12,946 nucleotides of DNA. It comes from Spirochaetia bacterium. GTDB taxonomy: Bacteria > Spirochaetota > Spirochaetia > Treponematales > Breznakiellaceae. How positions within the stretch are numbered: the first letter of the stretch is position 1; every line of letters starts with the position of its first letter. This document shows positions 1-5,343 of the stretch, one piece after another. Made by a program: the position numbers and the translations under genes. Under the pieces are notes generated by a model that saw nothing but the letters and a program-made list of their open reading frames with translations, did not search any database and had not been told where the DNA came from. The stretch spans positions 1-12,946 of the forward strand of contig BNUY01000089.1 of assembly GCA_025997715.1 (NCBI GenBank). Reading direction: 5' to 3'.

Positions 1-51
1 TTCCGCCATCGCCGCTATTGCTTTTTCCGTGAACTGGTCCTTGTTTTCCAT
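1..51 (-). CDS. N-terminal fragment of unidentified protein (runs off left edge)
   Basis: An ATG at 51-49 on the minus strand opens a frame of 17 codons to the window edge, beginning MENKDQFTEKAIAAMAE. It is preceded by a strong Shine-Dalgarno stretch (AGGGAGGGG on the minus strand, about 60-68), which makes the start convincing. It lies about 100 nt downstream of the acyl kinase gene on the same strand and may be cotranscribed, although an extended -10 box (TGaTATACT) lies in between. The visible residues are too few to name a family. A phosphate acyltransferase would be an expected neighbour of an acyl kinase, but nothing in these residues shows it. Confidence 0.6.
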   Translation of the reverse strand, partial: MENKDQFTEKAIAAMAE

Positions 52-54
52 CTG

Positions 55-76
55 ATAGCCCCTCCCTAAAGGCTAT
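55..76 (-). promoter_or_regulatory. Stem-loop enclosing the Shine-Dalgarno of the left-edge gene
   Basis: On the minus strand ATAGCC (76-71) and GGCTAT (60-55) are perfect complements with a 10-nt loop, TTTAGGGAGG, that carries most of the Shine-Dalgarno sequence of the gene starting at 51. Such a hairpin could modulate ribosome access, but a 6-bp stem is short and may be chance. Confidence 0.3.
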
Positions 77-80
77 TCTC

Positions 81-89
81 AGTATATCA
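81..89 (-). promoter_or_regulatory. Extended -10 promoter element upstream of left-edge gene
   Basis: The minus strand reads TGATATACT at 89-81, an extended -10 box (TGn plus TATACT). No good -35 hexamer is seen at 16-18 nt upstream. It would place a transcription start near 74, upstream of the ATG at 51, allowing the left-edge gene to be expressed independently of the kinase gene. Confidence 0.35.
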
Positions 90-151
90 TATGATCCTCC
101 GTTTACCCGGAAAAAGTTGTTGCACCCAATTGCTGGGCCGCCTCTTGCAAA

Positions 152-1579
152 TCAACCGTACTGCGCGGCCTCTTCTGTTCCGCCGAGAACCCTGCGGACA
201 CCGCTTACCAGGGCAAGCATTTCGTCCTCCCCGGGAAACACATGAACCGGGGCGAGCTTGTCCACGCGCTGTTTGATGGCGCCGGTAAAGCGGGTTGAAT
301 AGGCAAGGCCGCCGGTGAGGATGATCGCGTCCACAAGCCCTTCAAGTACGGCAGCCATCGCACCGATTTCTTTGGAAACCTGATAGGCCATGGAATCCAG
401 CGCCAGGGCGGCAAACTCATCGCCATCGTTGATCATCTTCTGGATATCCCGCAGGTCGGCGGTTCCAAGATACGCCTTCATGCCGCCCTTGCCGGAAATT
501 TTTTCGATCATTTCCGCTTCGGTATATTCACCGGAAAAACACATATTAATAAGCGGAATAGCCGGAATCGAGCCGGTCCGCTCCGGGGTAAACGGCCCTT
601 CGCCGGAAAGAGCGTCGTTGACGTCGATAACCCTGCCGTAGCGGTGCGCGCCGACCGTAATTCCACCGCCGAGGTGGGCCACAATAAAGCGGGTGTTTTC
701 GTACTGCATACCGAGTTCCGCCGCAAGCCGGCGCGCGATGGCTTTCTGGTTGAGGGCGTGGAATACGCTGGAACGCTCAACGCCGGGCATGCCGGTAAGT
801 TTGGCATTACGGTCCATTTCATCAACAACCACCGGATCCACCACATAGGCCGGAATCGAAAGCGGCCCGGCAATTTCCGCCGCGATAATCGCCCCCAACG
901 CGGAAGCGTGAATCGCCGCCGTGGCCGAGTGGAGATCCGCCAGCATTTTCCGGTTGATAAGATACGTGCCGCTTTCGATGGGTTTTAAAAGCCCGCCCCG
1001 TCCCGCGACCGCGTCAAGGGAAGCATAGTCCAGGCCCGCTTCCTCAAGGCTTTTCATGATGCAGTCCCGCCTGAATTCCTTTTGATCCAGAACGGAGGCG
1101 TAGCGGGCAAGAGAAGCCGCGTCGTGCCGGATCGTTTTTTTTAGGATGCATTTTTCGTTGTCATAAAGGCCGAATTTGGTTGAAGTAGAACCCGGATTGA
1201 TCGCGAGTATGCGCAGCGCGCCCGCTGTTTTCGGCGGAATCGTTACCGCAGCTTCGGAAAAAGGCGCCTGTTCCGGCGAATCCTGGGGGCGGCGGCGGAG
1301 GATTTTCCGGCCGTTCCGGATCATGGCGACGCTCAGCACGCAGTCCAGGCCCAGGATTCTGTCCATTACCTGGGCAAGTTTGGTATGGGTTCCCTCAATG
1401 TCTATTTCCATGGTAGACGTACCCGCGCCGCCGGTTTTGTCCGCAGGCTTTTCGTCCTCGTCCACGATAAGGCGCTTGATATTCCAGCCTTCGTGGCGTA
1501 TGTGGCCGGCGACCCTGCCCAGTACGCCGGGCTTGTTCAGTACGGACAATGCTACCCGTTCTGTCTTTTTTGACTGCAT
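152..1579 (-). CDS. buk: Butyrate (branched-chain acyl) kinase with N-terminal ACT domain
   Basis: Acyl-phosphate + ADP to carboxylate + ATP, the energy-conserving last step of butyrate or branched-chain acid formation; cytoplasmic. Of 475 residues, about 122-475 (354 residues) match a whole butyrate kinase of the ASKHA acetokinase family. Visible marks are the phosphate-1 motif INPGSTSTK near residue 127, the block DPVVVDEMDRNAKLTGMPG, the HLGGGITVGAH motif and the TGGLAYS motif. Residues ~7-88 form an extra ACT domain resembling IlvN (LNKPGVLGRVAGHIRHEGWN near the start), joined by a charged linker. ACT domains bind small ligands, often amino acids, so allosteric control is likely (inference). 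Start chosen at ATG 1579, with AGG six nt upstream, rather than an ATG at 1606 that lacks any ribosome site. Ordinary butyrate kinases are about 355 residues, so the fusion is unusual. Leucine/valine-derived acids are an alternative substrate. Confidence 0.88.
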   Translation of the reverse strand: MQSKKTERVALSVLNKPGVLGRVAGHIRHEGWNIKRLIVDEDEKPADKTGGAGTSTMEIDIEGTHTKLAQVMDRILGLDCVLSVAMIRNGRKILRRRPQDSPEQAPFSEAAVTIPPKTAGALRILAINPGSTSTKFGLYDNEKCILKKTIRHDAASLARYASVLDQKEFRRDCIMKSLEEAGLDYASLDAVAGRGGLLKPIESGTYLINRKMLADLHSATAAIHASALGAIIAAEIAGPLSIPAYVVDPVVVDEMDRNAKLTGMPGVERSSVFHALNQKAIARRLAAELGMQYENTRFIVAHLGGGITVGAHRYGRVIDVNDALSGEGPFTPERTGSIPAIPLINMCFSGEYTEAEMIEKISGKGGMKAYLGTADLRDIQKMINDGDEFAALALDSMAYQVSKEIGAMAAVLEGLVDAIILTGGLAYSTRFTGAIKQRVDKLAPVHVFPGEDEMLALVSGVRRVLGGTEEAAQYG

Positions 1580-1623
1580 AGGCCGCCTAGTATATAAGAA
1601 TCCCATATCAATAAAGAATAGGG

Positions 1624-1698
1624 TCCGCGAATTTTCGCAGAGCGTATTATTCGCGTTAATTAGCGTTTATTCGCGGATGAATTCTTATAATTTCATCC
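1624..1698. repeat. Cluster of short direct and inverted repeats upstream of the acyl kinase
   Basis: This spacer between the OmpA gene and the kinase gene holds a ~10-bp-period repeat. On the minus strand the units read CGCGAATAAA, CGCTAATTAA and CGCGAATAATA. The outer units form a perfect 9-bp inverted repeat, TCCGCGAAT at 1624-1632 and ATTCGCGGA at 1669-1677. A second, 7-bp inverted repeat overlaps it, GGATGAA at 1675-1681 and TTCATCC at 1692-1698. It sits 45-120 nt upstream of the kinase start, so it could be an operator, a transcript hairpin or a dispersed repeat remnant. Confidence 0.55.
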
Positions 1699-1735
1699 CC
1701 AAAGCAGTATACTAACCAAGGAGCCCTGCGCCGCA

Positions 1736-2479
1736 TCATGGCAGCGGCCCGCCCCCATTCAGTATGGTAATTTCCACCCGGTTGTTCAGGCTGCGGCCTG
1801 TATCGGCGTCGTTGCCGACCAGGGGGTGGGCGCTGCCCCAGGCCCGGAAGAACAGGCGGTTTTCGTCTATGCCCCGGCTCTTCAGGGCTTCCACCAGGCC
1901 TTGGGCCCGCCGGAAGGACAGGTCCATGTCCCCGGCGAAGCTGCCGGTGGGGGCGGTATGTCCATCCACCAGGATCAGCGCGTTCTGTGGGATGCGCTTG
2001 AGCATGGCGGCCAGGGTGTCCAGCCGGTAGTATTCCGTGGGCAGGAACCGGTCCTGACCGGCTGCAAAATGGATAACACGCTCCATATCCCCGGGCGGTG
2101 ACGGGGCAAGGCTGGCCCAACTGGAAATTGGGGGCTGCCTCCCCCTTGCCACGGGCAGCGGATTGGATAATTCAGGGTTAGAGGTATCGGAAAATAGCGA
2201 TGGCAATTCCCGTTCCCTCTCCGGGATGACATTAGGGGACAGCGTGTCGGCAGCAGCGACACGGCGGGATGACGCGCGATTTAACGGCGGAGCGGCGGCG
2301 GCAGGACGCGGCGGTGGTGTACCGTCAACGGTGGTACCGGGGCGGCTGGCTCTGAACACTTCGGCGCCGGCAGTGGCATAGCTCTGCGATTCCTGCGATG
2401 GCTGGTCGGCGGCGGCGGCGGCAAGGACAGGAAGGGCAAGTAAGGCTGCTAAGAGATAAGAGAAGAATAATCGCATCAC
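1736..2479 (-). CDS. OmpA-family peptidoglycan-binding envelope protein
   Basis: Envelope protein expected to tether to cell-wall peptidoglycan in the periplasm. Of 247 residues, 1-~24 form a signal peptide: a charged start, a hydrophobic core LLAALLALPVL and an Ala-rich cleavage zone. Residues ~25-130 are a proline/alanine-rich, low-complexity linker with no recognisable fold. Residues ~134-241 are an OmpA C-terminal domain, with the marks DGHTAPTG (172-179), LSFRRAQGLVEALKSRGI, a WGSAHPLVGND block and LNNRVEI at the end. The conserved Asp of the usual GHTD motif is Ala176 here, while the Arg pair 190-191 is kept. No lipobox cysteine is visible, so it is probably soluble periplasmic rather than a Pal-type lipoprotein. 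Start supported by GAAGGAAG upstream. It lies divergent to the next gene and upstream of the acyl kinase with no clear terminator between. Confidence 0.85.
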   Translation of the reverse strand: MMRLFFSYLLAALLALPVLAAAAADQPSQESQSYATAGAEVFRASRPGTTVDGTPPPRPAAAAPPLNRASSRRVAAADTLSPNVIPERERELPSLFSDTSNPELSNPLPVARGRQPPISSWASLAPSPPGDMERVIHFAAGQDRFLPTEYYRLDTLAAMLKRIPQNALILVDGHTAPTGSFAGDMDLSFRRAQGLVEALKSRGIDENRLFFRAWGSAHPLVGNDADTGRSLNNRVEITILNGGGPLP

Positions 2480-2528
2480 TTTCTTCCTTCGTTTATTTCC
2501 TATTTATATCGGAATATTTTCAGGATAA

Positions 2529-2557
2529 TTGACATATTTATAGAAATCATATATAAA
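2529..2557 (+). promoter_or_regulatory. Sigma-70 promoter for the glutathione transferase-like gene
   Basis: TTGACA at 2529-2534 and TATAAA at 2552-2557 are separated by exactly 17 nt, in an AT-rich divergent intergenic region. The predicted start is about 30 nt upstream of the ATG at 2596. This is one of the closest matches to consensus in the window. Confidence 0.75.
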
Positions 2558-2595
2558 TTATATCGTACTACTAGGAATTGTTTTGGAGTAAGGCC

Positions 2596-3564
2596 ATGGC
2601 CTATAAAACCTGGTTTGCGGATGAAACGAACAATACGAAGGGCGCCTTTGTACGGCAGCAGAATCACTTTACCACCCCCTTCGGAACGGCGGCGGGGGAA
2701 CTTCCGGTGGAAGCCGGGCGCTACCGGCTTATCTGGTCCGCGGCCTGTCCCTGGGCAACCCGGCAGATGATAGTCCGTAGCCTCCTGGGGCTGGAAACGG
2801 TCCTGAGCGTGGGCCTGGTGGACCCCATCCGGCCCGCGAAGGAGTACAGCGACTGGAGCTTCAGCCTGGATCCGGACGGGGTGGACCCGGTCTTAAAGGT
2901 ACACTATTTGAGCGAGCTGTATCTGGCGGCAAACCCGGAATACAAGGGCCGCTTTACGGTTCCCGCTATCGTGGACATCCCCTCGGGCAAGGTGGTGAAC
3001 AACGATTACTTCAATTTGACGTACTACTGGGAAACGGTGTGGCGGGGTTTCCATAAGCCGGGCGCTCCGGACCTTTTCCCTGAAGGACTGCGGCAGGATA
3101 TCATGGCCCTCAACGATACTATTTTTCACGAAGTGAACAATGGGGTGTATAAGGCGGGGTTTGCCCGGAGCCAGGAGGCCTACGAGGCGGCTTACGCCAC
3201 GGTCTTTAAACGCCTGGACTGGCTCGACGGGCGGCTCTCCACCGGGCGTTATCTTTTTGGCAACAGTATTACTGATTCGGATATCCGGCTCTGGGTAAGC
3301 CTGGCCCGGTTTGACGCCGCCTATTACAACGCCTTCCGGGTAAACCGGAACCGGCTGGCGGATTTCCCCAACCTTTGGGCCTATGCCCGGGACCTCTACC
3401 AGATTCCGGCCTTTGGGGAGAACACCCATTTTGATCACATCAAGGCCCATTACCATGTCTGCTGTGATCCGGGGAATGTCTTCGGTCTTATTCCCAAGGG
3501 GCCGGACGCGGCGGCATGGAAGACACCCCATGGCAGGGAAAATACCCCCTTGCCATTATTTTAA
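2596..3564 (+). CDS. Xi-class glutathione S-transferase / glutathionyl-hydroquinone reductase-like protein
   Basis: Xi-class enzymes (YqjG, ECM4, PcpF) reduce glutathionyl-hydroquinones with a catalytic cysteine; cytoplasmic. The frame extends upstream to a TTG at 2578, but ATG 2596 has a GGAG 7 nt before it, giving 322 residues, the usual length. The thioredoxin-like N-terminal half contains SAACPWATR with the catalytic Cys51, then FTVPAIVD. The helical C-terminal half carries GRYLFGNSITDSDIRLWVSL, FPNLWAYARDLYQIP and NTHFDHIKAHYH, all characteristic of the class. The glutathione gamma-Glu site usually reads SNES; here it is NNDY, so the normal thiol cofactor may differ. It has its own promoter, and its last codons overlap the tRNA promoter. 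Family assignment is firm; the true thiol substrate is not. Confidence 0.88.
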   Translation: MAYKTWFADETNNTKGAFVRQQNHFTTPFGTAAGELPVEAGRYRLIWSAACPWATRQMIVRSLLGLETVLSVGLVDPIRPAKEYSDWSFSLDPDGVDPVLKVHYLSELYLAANPEYKGRFTVPAIVDIPSGKVVNNDYFNLTYYWETVWRGFHKPGAPDLFPEGLRQDIMALNDTIFHEVNNGVYKAGFARSQEAYEAAYATVFKRLDWLDGRLSTGRYLFGNSITDSDIRLWVSLARFDAAYYNAFRVNRNRLADFPNLWAYARDLYQIPAFGENTHFDHIKAHYHVCCDPGNVFGLIPKGPDAAAWKTPHGRENTPLPLF

Positions 3565-3579
3565 GGAAAATGCTATACT
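3550..3579 (+). promoter_or_regulatory. Promoter of the tRNA-Ser pair
   Basis: TTGCCA at 3550-3555 and an extended -10 TGcTATACT ending at 3579 are separated by 18 nt. The predicted start lies about 7 nt before the first tRNA. The -35 overlaps the final codons of the preceding gene. Confidence 0.65.
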
Positions 3580-3592
3580 ATTTCCCGGTATT

Positions 3593-3679
3593 GGAGCGGT
3601 GTCCGAGTGGCCGAAGGAGACGGTTTCGAAAACCGTTGATCCCGCGAGGGGTCCGGGGGTTCGAATCCCCCCTGCTCCG
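3593..3679 (+). tRNA. tRNA-Ser (anticodon CGA)
   Basis: An 87-nt class II tRNA. The acceptor stem GGAGCGG (3593-3599) pairs with CTGCTCC (3672-3678), with G73 as discriminator. The anticodon stem ACGGT/ACCGT encloses the loop TTCGAAA, so the anticodon is CGA, reading UCG. A long variable arm and the T-loop GGTTCGAATCC are present. CCA is not encoded. Confidence 0.95.
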
Positions 3680-3707
3680 TAGGGCACGATTGCCCGGTTT
3701 CTCGTTT

Positions 3708-3794
3708 GGAGAGGTGTCCGAGTGGTTTAAGGTCCACGCTTGGAAAGCGTGCGTGCTTGAAAGAGCACCGGGGGTTCGAATCCCCCCTTCTCCG
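3708..3794 (+). tRNA. tRNA-Ser (anticodon GGA)
   Basis: An 87-nt class II tRNA 28 nt after the first. The acceptor stem GGAGAGG (3708-3714) pairs with CTTCTCC (3787-3793), with G73. The anticodon stem CACGC/GCGTG encloses TTGGAAA, so the anticodon is GGA, reading UCC and UCU. A long variable arm and the T-loop GGTTCGAATCC are visible; CCA is not encoded. Probably cotranscribed with the first tRNA. Confidence 0.95.
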
Positions 3795-3804
3795 TTAATT
3801 CCTG

Positions 3805-3863
3805 CAGAAAAGATTATGCCTGATATGTTTTCCAATACCATTTAGCGGGCATAATCTTTTCTG
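3805..3863 (+). terminator. Long stem-loop after the tRNA pair, probable terminator
   Basis: A perfect 16-bp inverted repeat, CAGAAAAGATTATGCC at 3805-3820 and its complement at 3848-3863, begins 10 nt after the second tRNA. The loop is 27 nt, longer than a typical intrinsic terminator, with some further imperfect pairing inside. The tail TCTTTAG is only weakly T-rich. Termination or 3' processing of the tRNA transcript is the likeliest role. Confidence 0.5.
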
Positions 3864-3882
3864 TCTTTAGTCGCTTACCTTT

Positions 3883-3933
3883 AAAAAAGCGGGGGGGCCG
3901 AAACGGATATCTTTATCCGCTCCGCCCCCGCTT
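3883..3933 (-). terminator. Intrinsic terminator of the perR-rubrerythrin operon
   Basis: The arms AAAGCGGGGG (3887-3896) and CCCCCGCTTT (3924-3933) form a 10-bp GC-rich stem, with an inner CGGAT/ATCCG pairing. Read on the minus strand the hairpin ends in CGCTTTTTTAA, a good T-run. It begins about 47 nt after the rubrerythrin stop codon. It may also stop plus-strand readthrough from the tRNA genes. Confidence 0.85.
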
Positions 3934-3980
3934 TCGTAGAACATGCTTGTTTGCGCCGTTTTAATGGCGTATACAAGGGT

Positions 3981-4523
3981 TTATTTGAAATACCGCTTCA
4001 GCAGACCCGCAAACCCAGACCCGTGGCGGGCTTCGTCACGGGCCATTTCGTGGACCGTGTCGTGGATCGCGTCGTAGTTCCGTTCCTTGGCGCGTTTGGC
4101 CAGGTCGGTCTTGCCGGCGCAGGCGCCGTGTTCGGCTTCCGCCCGGAGTTCCAGGTTCTTCTTGGTGCTGTCGGTGATGACTTCACCCAGAAGCTCCGCA
4201 AAACGGGAGGCGTGGTCCGCTTCCTCAAAGGCATAGCGCTTGAAGGCTTCGGCAATTTCGGGATAGCCTTCCCGGTCGGCGACACGGGCCATGGCCAGGT
4301 ACATGCCCACTTCGGTGCATTCACCGTTAAAGTTGGCCCGGAGGTCGGTCAGGATGTCCTCTTCCACGCCCTTGGCAACACCAACGGCGTGGACCGCGGC
4401 ATAGGCGGCCCCTTCTTTCTGCTCGTTGAACTTGGACGCCGGCGCCTTACACTGGGGACAGACATCGGGGGCCTTATCCCCGGTAAAAACATACCCGCAA
4501 ACGGTACATACCCATTTCTTCAT
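3981..4523 (-). CDS. Reverse rubrerythrin (NADH-peroxidase-type di-iron protein)
   Basis: Reduces hydrogen peroxide (and in clostridial homologues also oxygen) with electrons from NADH-linked redox partners; cytoplasmic. The 180 residues have the rubredoxin domain first, which defines reverse rubrerythrins: Cys6/Cys9 and Cys22/Cys25 for the FeS4 site. A ferritin-like four-helix domain follows (~55-180), with candidate di-iron ligands Glu68, Glu101, His104, Glu131, Glu164 and His167 in the segments NGECTE, FEEADHA, AEAEHG and RDEARHG. The ribosome site is GAGAGGAG. It is the last gene of the perR operon, 49 nt after the rubredoxin mini-gene and just before a strong terminator. The spacer before it is a duplicate of the one before the mini-gene, down to a copy of the perR 3' end. 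PerR control is likely. Confidence 0.93.
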   Translation of the reverse strand: MKKWVCTVCGYVFTGDKAPDVCPQCKAPASKFNEQKEGAAYAAVHAVGVAKGVEEDILTDLRANFNGECTEVGMYLAMARVADREGYPEIAEAFKRYAFEEADHASRFAELLGEVITDSTKKNLELRAEAEHGACAGKTDLAKRAKERNYDAIHDTVHEMARDEARHGSGFAGLLKRYFK

Positions 4524-4551
4524 AATAGTACTCTCCTCTCAAAAATATTTA

Positions 4552-4574
4552 CAACGGCTCAAGCCGTGGTTTTC
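4552..4574. repeat. Direct repeat copy 1 (tandem duplication landmark)
   Basis: This 23-bp block is identical to 4711-4733 in the same orientation. In the second location it contains the last codons and stop of perR; here it is a non-coding spacer between the rubredoxin mini-gene and rubrerythrin. Together with homologous flanks it defines a ~160-bp tandem duplication. The block contains the palindromic hairpin ACGGC-TCAA-GCCGT. Confidence 0.9.
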
Positions 4575-4683
4575 ACTTCTTCTCCGTAAATTTGGACGCC
4601 GGCGCCTTGCATTTGGGACAAATCTCGGGGGGCTTATCCCCGGTAGCAATGTACCCGCAAATTACACACACCCAACTCTTCAT
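4573..4683 (-). CDS. Rubredoxin-domain mini-protein, 36 residues
   Basis: A one-iron electron-transfer domain standing alone. The frame from ATG 4683 encodes 36 residues with a full rubredoxin knuckle set: CVICGY (Cys6, Cys9) and ICPKCKAP (Cys22, Cys25). It has a good ribosome site (AAAGGAGTG) and ends in TGA. It aligns without gaps to residues 1-36 of the downstream reverse rubrerythrin, with about 25 identities of 36 and mostly conservative changes, so it appears to be maintained rather than decaying. True rubredoxins are about 52 residues, so it is closer to a detached rubrerythrin domain. Located 34 nt after perR and 49 nt before the rubrerythrin gene, it may be an extra electron donor to it (inference). 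Easily missed because of its size. Confidence 0.8.
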   Translation of the reverse strand: MKSWVCVICGYIATGDKPPEICPKCKAPASKFTEKK

Positions 4684-4710
4684 AATCACACACTCCTTTC
4701 AAAATATTTC

Positions 4711-4733
4711 CAACGGCTCAAGCCGTGGTTTTC
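4711..4733. repeat. Direct repeat copy 2 (perR 3' end)
   Basis: Identical to 4552-4574. Here the block includes the final codons (Lys-Thr-Thr-Ala) and TGA stop of perR plus the start of the leader of the rubredoxin gene, which identifies this copy as the likely original. Confidence 0.9.
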
Positions 4734-5152
4734 GCTTTCGCACATTCGGGGCAGAGGCCGTTGAACACGGTCTTGCGGTAATCAATAACAAACCCCTCTT
4801 GAGTATATGCCAAATCCTTCAAGTTTTCCAGAACTTTGGAAAATTCCGCCGATAGTTCCGGGGTATCGTAGTCAAAGACCCGGCCGCAGCCGCCGCAGAC
4901 AAAATGGGAGTGGGGATCCACCCGGCCGTCAAACCGCTCTTCCCCGTCAATAACCCCAACGGACGCCACCGCCCCTTCCTGCCGGAACAGGTTGATGTTC
5001 CGGTATACCGTGGCCAGGGAGAGGTCGGGTATATCCGACTTGAGCTGATCGTATACCCACTGAGCGCCGGGATGGGAATCGGTGGACTGGACCTTTGCCA
5101 GGATTGCGTCCCGTTTTTTGCTATGTTTTCTGTCGGCGCCCGGTATTGACAT
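4718..5152 (-). CDS. perR: PerR-type Fur family peroxide-sensing repressor
   Basis: Metal-dependent DNA-binding repressor of oxidative-stress genes; cytoplasmic. The 144 residues include a winged-helix domain (~10-78, recognition helix LSLATVYRNINLF) and a dimerisation domain. Residues aligning with the Bacillus PerR regulatory metal site are all present: His27, Asp75, His81, His83 and Asp94. The structural zinc cysteines are Cys86/Cys89 and Cys134/Cys137. Asp rather than Glu at the position of Asp85 in Bacillus favours a peroxide sensor over an iron sensor. The ribosome site is GGAG 9 nt upstream. First gene of the operon with two peroxide-reducing genes; a palindrome overlapping its promoter suggests autoregulation. 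Its last codons lie in the duplicated block. A plain Fur function remains possible but less likely. Confidence 0.9.
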   Translation of the reverse strand: MSIPGADRKHSKKRDAILAKVQSTDSHPGAQWVYDQLKSDIPDLSLATVYRNINLFRQEGAVASVGVIDGEERFDGRVDPHSHFVCGGCGRVFDYDTPELSAEFSKVLENLKDLAYTQEGFVIDYRKTVFNGLCPECAKAKTTA

Positions 5153-5165
5153 AAATCTCTACTCC

Positions 5166-5181
5166 AATAATAATTATTATT
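5166..5181. promoter_or_regulatory. PerR/Fur-box-like operator of the perR operon
   Basis: AATAATAATTATTATT is a perfect 16-bp palindrome, close to the PerR box consensus TTATAATnATTATAA in composition and symmetry. It starts 4 nt downstream of the -10 hexamer and covers the transcription start, a position suited to repression. Confidence 0.7.
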
Positions 5182-5184
5182 ATT

Positions 5185-5213
5185 AATATAGCGCCTTGTG
5201 TTTAAAAAAGCAA
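5185..5213 (-). promoter_or_regulatory. Sigma-70 promoter of the perR operon
   Basis: On the minus strand TTGCTT (5213-5208) and TATATT (5190-5185) are separated by 17 nt. The predicted start, near 5178, lies inside the palindromic operator. Confidence 0.65.
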
Positions 5214-5231
5214 GGGGCTTTTTATTATTTT

Positions 5232-5331
5232 GGTAAATTTTACCGGAGAACGTCAGAAACGGGTTCTATTGAATCAAATTGACGGTCTTGGTAGATTATT
5301 ATGGAGATTTGAGGTGCGGTATACTCCGCAC
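5232..5331 (+). promoter_or_regulatory. Upstream region of the giant activase gene with two palindromes
   Basis: GGTAAATTTTACC (5232-5244) is a 13-bp palindrome. Nearer the gene, GTGCGG (5314-5319) and CCGCAC (5326-5331) are perfect inverted 6-mers flanking TATACT, which resembles a -10 box. No convincing -35 lies 16-18 nt upstream; a TTGACG at 5279-5284 is too far. The second palindrome ends 12 nt before the ATG, with the ribosome site GAGGGG after it, so an operator at the promoter or a transcript hairpin are both possible. Confidence 0.4.
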
Positions 5332-5343
5332 AAATGAGGGGTT

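Noticed and set aside
3593..3794. Possible integration site (att) at the tRNA-Ser genes
   Set aside because: No further copy of a tRNA 3' end is present in the window and no integrase is nearby; the shared T-arm sequence simply reflects two tRNAs.
3578..3841. Minus-strand frame of 87 codons with a GEGGIRTPG/SRGDSNPR-like sequence
   Set aside because: This is the well-known spurious protein obtained by translating the antisense of tRNA-Ser genes; both tRNAs fold convincingly on the plus strand.
3951..4589. Plus-strand open frame of 212 codons over the rubrerythrin gene
   Set aside because: Antisense shadow of the reverse rubrerythrin, whose metal ligands and ribosome site are evident on the minus strand.
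5191..5225. Hairpin GCGCCTTG/CAAGGGGC followed by TTTTTATT on the plus strand, terminator-like
   Set aside because: No plus-strand transcript is expected here, the stem has a mismatch, and the region is better explained as the minus-strand perR promoter.
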